A stretch of DNA of 64,000 bases from positions 806,001-870,000 of the forward strand of contig NZ_CP049056.1 in the NCBI RefSeq assembly GCF_011044155.1. Reading direction: 5' to 3'. Position numbers and translations under genes: made by a program. This document shows, piece by piece, positions 1-8,270 of this stretch. This DNA comes from Pikeienuella piscinae. GTDB taxonomy: Bacteria; Pseudomonadota; Alphaproteobacteria; Rhodobacterales; Rhodobacteraceae. Position 1 is the first letter of the stretch, and every line of letters starts with the position of its first letter. The notes under the pieces are model-generated. The model made no database searches. It was given only the letters and a program-made list of their open reading frames with translations, and was not told the origin of the DNA.

Positions 1-151
1 CCGCGAATCGGAAGATTTCGTGGGACAGTATCAACCCGACGCCGGACGGCAAGCGGCCCGGCCGCGCGCGCCGCGCCGCACACCGACGGCCCGCGCGTCG
101 CCGCCAACTTGAGGGGGTTTACGAGGCGCGCGGCGTGGGCCACATTGAACG
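1..151. other. left-edge sequence upstream of the TPP riboswitch; no supported gene
   Basis: I see no start codon with a ribosome binding site and no recognisable protein family here. Short open frames cross the left edge, so the stretch could hold the last codons of a gene that begins outside the window, but none could be identified. The transcription start of the thiamine operon must lie here or further left. I found no convincing promoter by eye. Confidence 0.3.
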
Positions 152-233
152 CCGTGACAGGGGCGTCCGCGATAGCGGGCTGAGAAGCACCCTTTGAACC
201 TGACCTGGACCATACCAGCGGAGGAAGTCGCGG
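152..233 (+). promoter_or_regulatory. TPP (thiamine pyrophosphate) riboswitch, THI element
   Basis: The conserved THI-box core is visible: GCTGAGA at 179-185, CCCTTTGAACCTGA at 190-203, and the CTGG...CCAGCG segment through 220. The closing P1 stem pairs CCGTGAC (152-158) with GTCGCGG (227-233), with one T-G wobble. The element lies 57 bases before the thiM start. The ribosome binding site AAGGAGG (278-284) is in the intervening expression platform, so control is probably translational, by sequestering that site when TPP binds; no T-tract terminator was seen. It should repress the whole thiM-thiE-thiD-tenA operon when thiamine pyrophosphate is plentiful. Confidence 0.95.
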
Positions 234-290
234 AAGAGCATCCTAGCCCGGCTGTTCCCCCCGCCGTCTCCGCAACGAAGGAGGCGACTT

Positions 291-1076
291 ATGAAAACGC
301 CGGGAGCCCTGCTGGAAGCGATGCGCGAGACGGCGCCGCTGGTGCAGAACATCACCAATTTCGTCTCGATGAACGTGATGGCGAACGTGTTGCTCGCCGC
401 AGGCGCGTCGCCGGCGATGGTCCACGCGCGTGAGGAGGCCGCCGAGTTCGCCGCCCTAGCGAGCGCGCTTACGATCAATATCGGCACGCTTTCTCCCCCC
501 TGGGTCGACGCGATGAAAGCCGCCGCGAAGACCGCCAGCGACGCCGGCAAGCCCTGGGTGCTCGACCCGGTGGCGGTCGGGGCCACCAGCTACCGGCGCC
601 AGACCGGCGCGGAGCTTCTCGCGCTCAGACCCGGGATCGTGCGTGGAAACGCTTCGGAAATTCTCGCGCTCGCCGCGGAGGGCGGAGCGGGAAAGGGCGT
701 TGACAGCGGCGACACGGTGCAGACCGCGGAGGCGGCGGCCCGCGCGATCGCGGGTGAAACCGGCGGCGTCGTCGCCGTCACCGGACCGGAGGACTTTGTC
801 ACCGACGGCGCGCGCGTGGCGCGGGTCGACAACGGGCATGCGCTGATGCCGAAGGTGACAGCGCTCGGGTGCGCGCTCACCGGGGTGGTCGCCGCGTTCG
901 CGTCGACGGCGGAGGACCCCTTCGAGGCGACCGTCGCCGCGCTGGCGTTCTATGGCCTCGCCGGCGAAAAAGCCGCGGCGCGGGCCGAAGGACCCGGCAG
1001 TTTCGCCGTCGCCTTCCTTGACGCGCTCGCCACGGTCGACGGGGCGACGCTCGACGCGGGCGCGCGGATCGCATGA
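291..1076 (+). CDS. thiM: hydroxyethylthiazole kinase
   Basis: ThiM phosphorylates 4-methyl-5-(2-hydroxyethyl)thiazole, salvaging the thiazole half of thiamine. The 261-residue product has family-typical length. It opens with the substrate-binding segment VQNITNFVSMN, carries the LDPVAVGA strand and GNASEI near the middle, and has the TALGCALTG active-site loop whose Cys lies by the catalytic base position. The start at 291 has a strong ribosome binding site, AAGGAGG at 278-284. It is the first gene behind the TPP riboswitch. Its stop overlaps thiE by 4 bases, so the four thi genes are one transcription unit. No thiC or thiG is in the window, so the operon looks dedicated to salvage. Confidence 0.95.
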   Translation: MKTPGALLEAMRETAPLVQNITNFVSMNVMANVLLAAGASPAMVHAREEAAEFAALASALTINIGTLSPPWVDAMKAAAKTASDAGKPWVLDPVAVGATSYRRQTGAELLALRPGIVRGNASEILALAAEGGAGKGVDSGDTVQTAEAAARAIAGETGGVVAVTGPEDFVTDGARVARVDNGHALMPKVTALGCALTGVVAAFASTAEDPFEATVAALAFYGLAGEKAAARAEGPGSFAVAFLDALATVDGATLDAGARIA

Positions 1077-1699
1077 GGCGGCGTCTCGATCTTTCGGTCT
1101 ATTTCATCACCGATCCGTCCGCCCGGCGCGGGGTCGAGGAAGCCGCCGTCGGCGCCGTCCGCGGCGGCGTAAGGACGGTCCAACTCCGTGACAAGACGAT
1201 GCCGGACGCCGACTTCACCGCCCTCGGTCGCCGGCTTCACGCCGCGCTGGCGCCGTTCGGCGCGGCGTTGATCGTCAATGACCGCGCGCATCTTGCCGCG
1301 GAGATCGGAGCCGATGGCGTTCATGTCGGCCAGACGGACGCCGCCGTCGCCGACGTCCGCGCGATGATCGGGTCGGACGCGATTCTCGGCCTCTCCATCG
1401 AGAACGCCGGTCAACTGGCCGCCGTCGACCCGGCGATGGTCGACTATCTCGGCGTCGGCCCGATCCGCGCCACCGCGACGAAGCCCGACCATGCGCCGCA
1501 GATCGGGCTGGCGGAATTCGCCGTCATTGCGCGCACCGCGCGGCTTCCCTGCGTCGCCATCGGCGGCGTCACCGCGCGGGACGCCGCACCGATCCGCAGC
1601 GTGGGTGGCGCAGGGCTCGCAGTCGTTTCCGCAATCTGCGACGCCGACAACCCGGAGCAAGCCGCGCGCGCCCTTCTCGACGCCTGGAGGCGACCATGA
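1073..1699 (+). CDS. thiE: thiamine-phosphate synthase
   Basis: ThiE joins HMP pyrophosphate and thiazole phosphate to make thiamine phosphate in the cytoplasm. The 208-residue protein shows the TIM-barrel signature residues of a functional enzyme: VQLRDK for pyrophosphate contact, NDRAHLA, ADGVHVGQ, the GPI(x)ATATK loop, and the C-terminal AIGGV and GLAVVSAI phosphate-binding turns. These contrast with the second ThiE-like protein at 41064-41684, which has lost QLRDK. The ATG overlaps the end of thiM and the stop overlaps thiD by 4 bases, giving translational coupling within the riboswitch-controlled operon. Confidence 0.95.
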   Translation: MRRRLDLSVYFITDPSARRGVEEAAVGAVRGGVRTVQLRDKTMPDADFTALGRRLHAALAPFGAALIVNDRAHLAAEIGADGVHVGQTDAAVADVRAMIGSDAILGLSIENAGQLAAVDPAMVDYLGVGPIRATATKPDHAPQIGLAEFAVIARTARLPCVAIGGVTARDAAPIRSVGGAGLAVVSAICDADNPEQAARALLDAWRRP

Positions 1700-2505
1700 T
1701 TCCCAATGTGCTGAGCATCGCCGGCTCCGACCCCTCGGGCGGAGCCGGCATCCAGGCAGACCTCAAGGCCATTGCGGCGAATGGCGGTTACGCCATGGCC
1801 GCGATCACCGCGCTGACGGCGCAGAACACGCAGGGCGTCACCGGCGTCGAAACGGTCGCGCCCGCCTTCGTCGCCGCCCAGATCGACGCGGTGTTTGACG
1901 ACATACGCGTCGATGCGGTGAAGATCGGCATGATCGCCACAGCCGGGATCGCCGAGGCGGTCGCCACTGCGCTGATCCGCAACGGTGCCCGCAACGTAGT
2001 TCTCGATCCGGTCATGGTCGCAAAGGGCGGCCATCGGCTTCTCACGGATGACACGGTCGGGGCGCTTCGCGACCGGCTTCTGCCGCTTGCGGACATCGTG
2101 ACCCCGAACCTGCCCGAGGCGGCCGCGCTTCTCGACGAACCCGAAGCTGTAGCCGCGGCGGAGATGGAGGCGCAGGCGCGCCGCCTTCGTCACCTCGGGT
2201 CGCGCGCCGCGCTGCTGAAGGGCGGTCATCTGACGGGCGCGCAAAGCCCCGACTGTCTCGCCGATCAGGCCGGCGAGATCCACTGGCTCGACGCCCCGCG
2301 AACGAAGACCCGCAACACGCACGGCACGGGCTGCACGCTTTCCGCCGCCCTCGCGACCCGGCTGGCCGGCGGGTGCGACGCGCCCGCCGCCGCCCGTGCG
2401 GCCAAGGACTACGTCTCCGGCGCGATCTCCGCCGCGGACCGCCTCGAAGTTGGCCGGGGCCATGGCCCTGTCCACCATTTCCACAAGCTCTGGAGAAATT
2501 CATGA
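1696..2505 (+). CDS. thiD: bifunctional hydroxymethylpyrimidine / phosphomethylpyrimidine kinase
   Basis: ThiD phosphorylates HMP twice to give HMP pyrophosphate, the pyrimidine substrate of ThiE. The 269-residue ribokinase-fold protein begins with the diagnostic SIAGSDPSGGAGIQADLK segment and ends with the NTHGTGCTLSAALA motif, which holds the anion hole and catalytic Asp region. The length is normal. The start is fixed by the 4-base overlap with thiE, and the stop overlaps tenA in the same way. Position between thiE and tenA fits salvage of pyrimidine made by TenA. Confidence 0.95.
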   Translation: MIPNVLSIAGSDPSGGAGIQADLKAIAANGGYAMAAITALTAQNTQGVTGVETVAPAFVAAQIDAVFDDIRVDAVKIGMIATAGIAEAVATALIRNGARNVVLDPVMVAKGGHRLLTDDTVGALRDRLLPLADIVTPNLPEAAALLDEPEAVAAAEMEAQARRLRHLGSRAALLKGGHLTGAQSPDCLADQAGEIHWLDAPRTKTRNTHGTGCTLSAALATRLAGGCDAPAAARAAKDYVSGAISAADRLEVGRGHGPVHHFHKLWRNS

Positions 2506-3203
2506 CCGATCACGGCTCGCCTCTTTTCGCCGCGCTTCGCGCCGACTGCCGACCGGACTGGGAGGCCTATACAAGGCACCGGTTCGTCTCGGCGCTCGGC
2601 GACGGCTCGCTCCCGCGGTCGTGCTATCTCCACTATCTCCGCCAGGATTATCTGTTCCTGATCCACTTCGCGCGCGCCTGGTCGCTCGCCGCGGCGAAGG
2701 CCGACAGGATCGGCGATATCCGCCGCGCAGCCGCCACGGTTCACGGCCTCGTCGATGATGAGATGAAGCTCCATGTCGAGACGTGCGCCGCCGAGGGGAT
2801 CGACCGCGAGACGCTGCTGGCGACCGAGGAAGGCTCGGCGACGCTCGCCTACACCCGTTTCGTCATCGACGCGGGGTTTTCGGGCGATCTCCTCGACCTT
2901 CTCGCGGCGCTGATGCCCTGCTCCCTCGGCTATGGAGAGATTGGCGCGGCGCTTGCCCGGGACCACGCCGAAACGACGCCCTACGCCGACTGGATCGCGA
3001 CCTATGGCTCGGAGGGCTATCAATCGCTCTGCCGCGATGCCGCCGCCTTCTTCGAGTCGGTCGCGGCGCGCCGCATCGGGCCAGACTTCAGGGACTCTCC
3101 GCGCTGGCCTGACCTTGTCGCGACATTCAGGACGGCCTGCCGGCTCGAAGCGTATTTCTGGGAGGCCGGCCTCGCCATCGGAAACACCCGCGCCGCGGCG
3201 TGA
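2502..3203 (+). CDS. tenA: TenA-family aminopyrimidine aminohydrolase (thiaminase II)
   Basis: TenA hydrolyses 4-amino-5-aminomethyl-2-methylpyrimidine, a breakdown product of thiamine, to HMP and ammonia. The start is the ATG that overlaps the thiD stop (ATGA), giving 233 residues; an open frame continues upstream but lies over thiD. Family residues visible are the DY pair at 49-50, catalytic Cys140 in PCSLGYGEIG, and Glu216 in LEAYFWEAG. It completes the chain TenA to ThiD to ThiE. The formamidase-family gene 676 bases downstream may be related, since formylated aminopyrimidine must be deformylated before TenA can use it; that link is inference. Confidence 0.92.
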   Translation: MTDHGSPLFAALRADCRPDWEAYTRHRFVSALGDGSLPRSCYLHYLRQDYLFLIHFARAWSLAAAKADRIGDIRRAAATVHGLVDDEMKLHVETCAAEGIDRETLLATEEGSATLAYTRFVIDAGFSGDLLDLLAALMPCSLGYGEIGAALARDHAETTPYADWIATYGSEGYQSLCRDAAAFFESVAARRIGPDFRDSPRWPDLVATFRTACRLEAYFWEAGLAIGNTRAAA

Positions 3204-3879
3204 CGACGGGCCGGTGGCTCGCGAAAACGCGCCGACAGGCCCGCGCCGGACCATCCGGCGCGCAGCGCGCGGCCGCCTGCGGGGTGACGACGATCGCCGC
3301 GAGCCGGTCTCTCCGGCGGGCGTCGGGATCTGCGCGGCTGACCGCGCCCGCCGTCCGACCTGCCGCGAGAAGTGCAGCGGATTCCTGAACGCCTCCGCAG
3401 GGATTGACGACTTCCTCCGCGGTTCCTCACACCTCCAAAGACAAGCAGCCAAGAACTGAGCGCGTTTCTCGGGACGGCGGAGAACACTCTCACGCAGGAG
3501 CATTGCCGCATCGCCATAGATGGCGCCGCCAAACAGTTTTGCGTGAGGTTCTTGCGAAAATCTCGCCCTCGCGGGAGAGTTGCGCCGCGATCCTCGCCGC
3601 GACAAGGGAGCCCGCGCCAGTGCATGACGAATCGTGCGAACACTTGGGTCCCGACGATCCGCCAACCGCTGCGAGAGACGCGCGCCACCCGACGCTGCGC
3701 TTATCTCTGGCCATGCGCGAGGGAATCCGCGCCGCGATCGCGCCACCCCAGGAATTCGCCGATGGCGACCTACCGGTCGGGCTTCAAGCCATCGCCCAGC
3801 CCATCACCGGGGTGGCCGCGCTCCCGGACCGCGACACTTGTCAACGAATGACCGACTGGCATGAACGGAGGTTAATGCT
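3204..3879. other. 676-base stretch without a recognised gene
   Basis: Several open frames run through this stretch on both strands, the longest on the plus strand being 3404-3883. None has a recognisable domain, a good ribosome binding site or the strong third-position G/C bias of the neighbours. No hairpin with a T-tract and no tRNA was seen. The last bases hold the ribosome binding site GGAGG (3867-3871) of the following amidase. It may be long non-coding spacer or the remains of a decayed gene. Confidence 0.4.
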
Positions 3880-4869
3880 GTGAGCTGGATTGAAACGTCA
3901 TACATGGCCCGCAAGGGCGTCGCGCGCGGGGCGGAAACGGGCCGCCGGCATCTGTCTGAGGCCGATCAGGGCGACTATCACTATGTCTACGGGCCCTTCG
4001 TCGAACCGGTGATGCGCCTCGCCCCCGGCGAGGTCGTGTCGGTCGAGACGCTGGACGCCTTCGGCGGCGCCGTGAAAACCGAGGCCGACCTGCCCTCGCA
4101 AGTGGTCAATTTTCCCTTCGTGAATCCCCAGAACGGCCCTTTCGCCATCGAGGGCGCGAAGGTCGGCGACACGCTCGCGGTCAGGATCGTCGACGTCGAG
4201 CCGCGTGGGCCACAGCCCGCGGGCACATCCGCGCTCATCCCGGAGTTCGGCGGGCTCGTCGCAACGCCGCAGACAGCGATGCTCAACAAGCCGATTCCGG
4301 AGAAGGTCAAGAAGATGGAGGTCACACGCGACGGCGTGAAGTTCTCCGACCGGATCACGCTTCCATTCGAGCCCTTCATCGGCACGCTCGGCGTCTCGCC
4401 GTTCATGGAGGCGGTCTCGTCGCTTCAACCCGACTACTGGGGCGGCAACATGGACCTGCCGGATGTCGCGCCCGGCGCCATCATCTACTTCCCGGTGCTG
4501 CACGATGATGCGCTGATGTATGTCGGCGACTGCCACGGTCGGCAGGGCGACGGGGAACTCTGCGGCGTGGCGGTGGAGATCCCGGCTGTCGCCACGCTCC
4601 ATGTCGACCTGCTCAAGGGCTGGCCGATCCAGGGCGTGAGGCTGGAGACCGAAGACATGATCATGTCCATCGGCTCCGCCCGCCCGATGGAGGACGCGGC
4701 GCGGATGGCGTATCGGGACCTGATCCGCTGGATGGTCGACGACTACGGTTTCGACGAGGCCGAGGCCTATTTCCTCTGTACGCAGGCCGGAAAAGTGCGG
4801 GTCGGCAACATGGTCGACCCGAAATATTCGCTCGGCGCGTCGATGAAGAAATCATACCTGAAAGGCTGA
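3880..4869 (+). CDS. acetamidase/formamidase (FmdA/AmdA) family amidase
   Basis: Members hydrolyse formamide, acetamide or related short amides to the acid and ammonia. The 329-residue protein shows family hallmarks: GDTLAVRIVDVEPRG near residue 110, the IGTLGVSP segment, GGNMDLPDVAPG, and the metal-site region VGDCHGRQGDGELCG. I chose the GTG at 3880 because GGAGG (3867-3871) sits 8 bases upstream; an in-frame ATG at 3904 would cost 8 residues and has no such site. Three bases separate it from the short-chain dehydrogenase, so the two form an operon. The true substrate is unknown. Its position behind a thiamine salvage operon allows, but does not prove, a role in deformylating pyrimidine breakdown products. 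Confidence 0.85.
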   Translation: MSWIETSYMARKGVARGAETGRRHLSEADQGDYHYVYGPFVEPVMRLAPGEVVSVETLDAFGGAVKTEADLPSQVVNFPFVNPQNGPFAIEGAKVGDTLAVRIVDVEPRGPQPAGTSALIPEFGGLVATPQTAMLNKPIPEKVKKMEVTRDGVKFSDRITLPFEPFIGTLGVSPFMEAVSSLQPDYWGGNMDLPDVAPGAIIYFPVLHDDALMYVGDCHGRQGDGELCGVAVEIPAVATLHVDLLKGWPIQGVRLETEDMIMSIGSARPMEDAARMAYRDLIRWMVDDYGFDEAEAYFLCTQAGKVRVGNMVDPKYSLGASMKKSYLKG

Positions 4870-4872
4870 ATC

Positions 4873-5634
4873 ATGGATCTTGGATTGAATGGAAAGCGCG
4901 CGCTTGTCACGGGCGGGACCAAAGGTATCGGCCGGCGCTGCGCCGAGCTTTTCGCGGCCGAGGGCGTGGCGGTCAGTGTCTGCGCCCGGAATGCGGAAGA
5001 CATCGCGGCCACCGTGGACGCGCTGAAGACGGCCGGCGCGACCGCCCATGGCGCGGCGGTGGATGTGGCGGACAAGCGGGCGCTCGAATCCTGGGTGGCG
5101 GACGCCGCGGCGGCGCTTGGCGGGATCGACATCGTGGTCGCCAACGTCTCCGCGCTGGCGGTCGCCGACGACGAAGCGGCGTGGAAGGCGGGCTTCGAGA
5201 CCGACATGATGCACACCGTCCGCCTCGTCAACGCGGCGATGCCGCATCTCGAGGCGTCGGAAGCCGCGTCGATCTGCGCCGTCTCCTCGGTCTCCGGGCG
5301 CGAGATCGACTTCACCGGGCCCGCCTACGGCGCCTTCAAGGCGGCGTTGGTGCACTATGTTCAGGGCCTCGCCTACAAGCTGGCGGCGAAAGGGATCCGG
5401 GCGAATTCGGTTTCGCCGGGCAACACCTATTTCGAGGGCGGCATCTGGAACCAGATCGAGACGGGAAACCCGGATCTCTTCGCCGAAGCGTTGGCGCTCA
5501 ACCCCACGGGACGAATGGGTCGGCCGGAGGAGATCGCTGCGGGCGTGGTCTTCCTGTCCTCGCCGGCGTCATCGTTTACGACGGGAACCAACCTCGTCAT
5601 CGACGGCGCCCTGACGAAAGGCGTGCAACTGTAG
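4873..5634 (+). CDS. short-chain dehydrogenase/reductase (SDR) family oxidoreductase
   Basis: A 253-residue classical SDR, cytoplasmic, using NAD(H) or NADP(H). The cofactor loop TGGTKGIG is at 13-20, the catalytic Ser lies in AVSSVSG (138-142 region), and the YxxxK pair is Tyr152 and Lys156. The C-terminal PSSFTTGTNLVIDG type ending is typical of this group. The basic residue in CARN after the second strand suggests NADP preference. It follows the amidase by 3 bases and is probably co-transcribed. The substrate cannot be read from the sequence. Confidence 0.85.
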   Translation: MDLGLNGKRALVTGGTKGIGRRCAELFAAEGVAVSVCARNAEDIAATVDALKTAGATAHGAAVDVADKRALESWVADAAAALGGIDIVVANVSALAVADDEAAWKAGFETDMMHTVRLVNAAMPHLEASEAASICAVSSVSGREIDFTGPAYGAFKAALVHYVQGLAYKLAAKGIRANSVSPGNTYFEGGIWNQIETGNPDLFAEALALNPTGRMGRPEEIAAGVVFLSSPASSFTTGTNLVIDGALTKGVQL

Positions 5635-5677
5635 GCGCGAGCCTCCGCGCGAGCCGCGGCCGGTAAGAGCGACGGGG

Positions 5678-5712
5678 CGCGGCCCTGTGACGCGCATGCG
5701 TTCAGGGCCGCG
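5678..5712. terminator. strong hairpin between convergent genes, possible bidirectional terminator
   Basis: CGCGGCCCTG (5678-5687) pairs perfectly with CAGGGCCGCG (5703-5712), 10 base pairs. The 15-base loop can itself fold through ACGC/GCGT. It lies just after the SDR stop and overlaps the stop codon of the convergent membrane-protein gene. There is no T-tract on either side, so intrinsic termination is uncertain. It may instead protect transcript 3' ends. Confidence 0.5.
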
Positions 5713-6115
5713 AGGATAGCGCCGCGATGATCATGCGGCGAAAAGCGAGATAGACCGACGCGGCGAGGATCAGCTCGATCGCGCCGAGAATGTTCAGGCC
5801 CTCGACGCCGAGAATAGCGGTCAAACCGACAAGAGCGCGCGCGAATACGCCGCCAAGAACGGCGATCCGTCCAAGGCCGGGATCTCCGAGCGCAGATGTC
5901 TGCATCAGCGTCACGCCGATCAGCAGCGCGCCGAAGAGCCGTGCGCCCTCGCCCGCATCAACGCCGAACAGCGCTGCGGTCCAGGTCGGCGCGATCAGGG
6001 CCGCGAGCCCCAGGAGCGCCTCGGCCAGAAGCGCAAACCCCAGGACATGACGCGCTTCGGCCCGGGCGGCCGCCGCGGCCGCGCGCGTGGATGCGAGAGA
6101 GAGCGGCCGGATCAT
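5702..6115 (-). CDS. hypothetical small integral membrane protein, four predicted helices
   Basis: A 137-residue protein of unknown function. After a basic, Ala-rich N-terminus, four hydrophobic segments can be seen, roughly residues 23-43, 50-75, 84-104 and 108-128, ending in RRMIIAALSSRP. No catalytic motif was noticed. The gene is on the same strand as, and 126 bases downstream of, the alpha-dioxygenase-like gene, so co-transcription is possible. Its 3' end overlaps the 5678-5712 hairpin. I do not recognise a named family; it resembles small DoxX- or DUF4345-like membrane proteins only in general layout. Confidence 0.7.
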   Translation of the reverse strand: MIRPLSLASTRAAAAAARAEARHVLGFALLAEALLGLAALIAPTWTAALFGVDAGEGARLFGALLIGVTLMQTSALGDPGLGRIAVLGGVFARALVGLTAILGVEGLNILGAIELILAASVYLAFRRMIIAALSSRP

Positions 6116-6241
6116 GAGAGGTCTCCTGTCCGTTTCGGCGCATTGGTCGCGCGGTTAACGGCGGCCGCGGCGAGCTCGCCAAGCGCGGATGCGACTACGA
6201 GAGCCGTAAGCCGGGGGATGCGGAATCTCGCCGCCATCAGG

Positions 6242-8092
6242 TCAACCCGCCCGGGCCCAGGGGAAGAACAGGTTGCGCGCATCGGCGAACCGCTCGGCGA
6301 GCGCGGGCGCATGACGGCGGACAACATCCCTGAAACCATTGTCGCGCACCCAGGCGAAGCCCGCTTCGGTGTAGATCTCCGGCCGGAAATCGGCCGAGAA
6401 GAACCGGTCGCTCTTGAGCCGCCGCGACGCCATCAAAATGAAGATGCGGAACGCCGTATCGGAGAATCCGAAGCGAGGCGGCCAGTTCCGCTTCGAACCC
6501 GCTTCGGCGAGGCAACCGACGAGAAGATCTACCTTGCCGATGTCGCCATAGACCTCGCGGAGCAATTCCCGGTCGCGAAGATTATCGGTGATATCCTCAA
6601 ACCCGCGCGGCGGTTTCGCGCCGATCAGTTCGCGAAACCTGGCGTAGCGCGGCACGCCCCGCTCACGATCGCGAAGGATGTCGACCGCGGCGAGGTCGAG
6701 AAAGATTCCCTCCTCGGGTTTCTTGTCGATCCGGCGCAACGCGTTCGGAAAATTATGCAGCGTCATCGCCCCCGGATGCTCCGTCGCCAACGTGTAGAGA
6801 ACGTCATCGAAGGTCATGCGATCGTATAGTCGGCGCGCGCCGCCAAAGACGACCTCATTGAGATTGGCCGCGCAAATCATCGAATCGTCCTGCGCGGACC
6901 GGAATGAAAAATCGTCCGGCAGAAGACAATGCAGCCGGTAGACCGACGTGAACTCCTCCGTCATCGCATAGGGCGCGCCATGATGGTCGGTTGGCGAGCC
7001 GGGAATGCCGCTAACCAACTCGCTGTCGGACGCCCTGCCGAAAGCGCGATTGAAGCGTTCGCCCGTCAGGCCCCAGTAATTGCCGCGCATCGCCATTCGG
7101 CCGACCGGGCTGTCCATCAGCGCAGGCGTCCACTCGACCGTGTGGATCTTGGCGAGCAGCGCGGCGTTCACCAGCCGCGCCTTCTGGAACAGCCACTCGC
7201 CGGACGCTCCCGGATGGTCGATGCGCAGCCGCGCGACGATGGCGTTATGTTCGCGCGCGAAAAGCGTGTGGAGAACGGAGAGACCGCACCACCAGTTGCC
7301 GTTTACGCCCGAGAGCTCCTGCCCCGGGCGTTTCTCCTGCACTTCATCGTCGAGCGGCAGAAGCCCGCGTTCGTCAATCTCCAGCGTCCCATCCTCGCGC
7401 CTGCCCGACGGGCCGACGCGTAGCCGCTCCATTCGCGCCCAGGAGGAACCGTAGAGCTGCGAGGCGTCCCACCAGTGTGTCTCGACATTGGTGAAGGCCG
7501 CCGGCCGACCCTCATCCGCTTCGTTCCTGGCGTCGGGCACCGAACTGAGAACCGTCATTCGGCCGTTCGGCCAATCGTCGCCTTCGGGGAGCGGCACTTC
7601 GAGCACACGGTTCTTGTCGTTCGCGCCATGGCCAAGCCAGTCATGCAACATGAACTGGATCCACGCCGCCGCGAGCACGTTCAAATGCGGCACGGGAACG
7701 AACTTGTCCCGCGTCATCAGTTTGTTGGCGACGAGCCGCGGGCTCGGGTCCATCAATCGCTCGTCGCGCTCGACATAGCCCTCGTTCAGCGGGACGTTGC
7801 GTCCGAATCTCCGCCCCGCCGCGCCCATCCACGGCTTCGAGAGGTCGTTAAAGCTTCCGTCCGGGGTGCGAAACCCGTTCACGTCGAAATCGGCGGGCAG
7901 GCCGGGATCGGCGGGCCGGTCGAGGTCGGGCGGCTCGGTCTCGGTGTCGGCGAGGTTGCCGCGGCGCAGGTTGACCCTGTGGCCGATCACGGCGCCGAGC
8001 GCCAGAACGAAGGGAAACTTGTGCCAGACCACGTACCGGTCGGTCGTCCTCGCGAAATAGCCAAGCAGTCGATCGAGCAATCGTTCAAGCAT
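6242..8092 (-). CDS. alpha-dioxygenase-like animal haem peroxidase superfamily protein
   Basis: A 616-residue haem protein whose length and motif spacing match plant fatty-acid alpha-dioxygenases. HDWLGH at 150-155 provides the distal His150, HTLFAREHN at 275-283 is a family signature, and TEEFTSVYRLH places Tyr385 and proximal His388 three residues apart, as in the plant catalytic Tyr/proximal His pair. Plant enzymes insert O2 at C2 of fatty acids to give 2-hydroperoxides that decay to CO2 and a shortened aldehyde. The N-terminal hydrophobic stretch FPFVLALGAVIG (26-37) could dip into the membrane. No signal peptide is evident. It is divergent from the FAD oxidase gene across 178 bases. Another cyclooxygenase-like peroxidase activity is possible; substrate is unproven. 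Confidence 0.85.
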   Translation of the reverse strand: MLERLLDRLLGYFARTTDRYVVWHKFPFVLALGAVIGHRVNLRRGNLADTETEPPDLDRPADPGLPADFDVNGFRTPDGSFNDLSKPWMGAAGRRFGRNVPLNEGYVERDERLMDPSPRLVANKLMTRDKFVPVPHLNVLAAAWIQFMLHDWLGHGANDKNRVLEVPLPEGDDWPNGRMTVLSSVPDARNEADEGRPAAFTNVETHWWDASQLYGSSWARMERLRVGPSGRREDGTLEIDERGLLPLDDEVQEKRPGQELSGVNGNWWCGLSVLHTLFAREHNAIVARLRIDHPGASGEWLFQKARLVNAALLAKIHTVEWTPALMDSPVGRMAMRGNYWGLTGERFNRAFGRASDSELVSGIPGSPTDHHGAPYAMTEEFTSVYRLHCLLPDDFSFRSAQDDSMICAANLNEVVFGGARRLYDRMTFDDVLYTLATEHPGAMTLHNFPNALRRIDKKPEEGIFLDLAAVDILRDRERGVPRYARFRELIGAKPPRGFEDITDNLRDRELLREVYGDIGKVDLLVGCLAEAGSKRNWPPRFGFSDTAFRIFILMASRRLKSDRFFSADFRPEIYTEAGFAWVRDNGFRDVVRRHAPALAERFADARNLFFPWARAG

Positions 8093-8270
8093 GGTCCGCC
8101 GGCGTCTCCCCCGATCGAAGCTCCGTCCACTGTCTCGCCTTAAAGTATATTAATTCTGCTGAACTCGCCATCTTCTGTTAACCTTTGGCGGCCTCCGAGC
8201 CTCGCCTGAGCACCTCGCGGGCATGGATTGACGCGCCGATTTGGCGGCGCCGCGGCGAGCGAGATGTCCT

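Noticed and set aside
3404-3883. 159-codon plus-strand open frame downstream of tenA
   Set aside because: No recognisable family, no ribosome binding site, Arg/Pro/Ala-rich text typical of chance frames in G+C-rich DNA.
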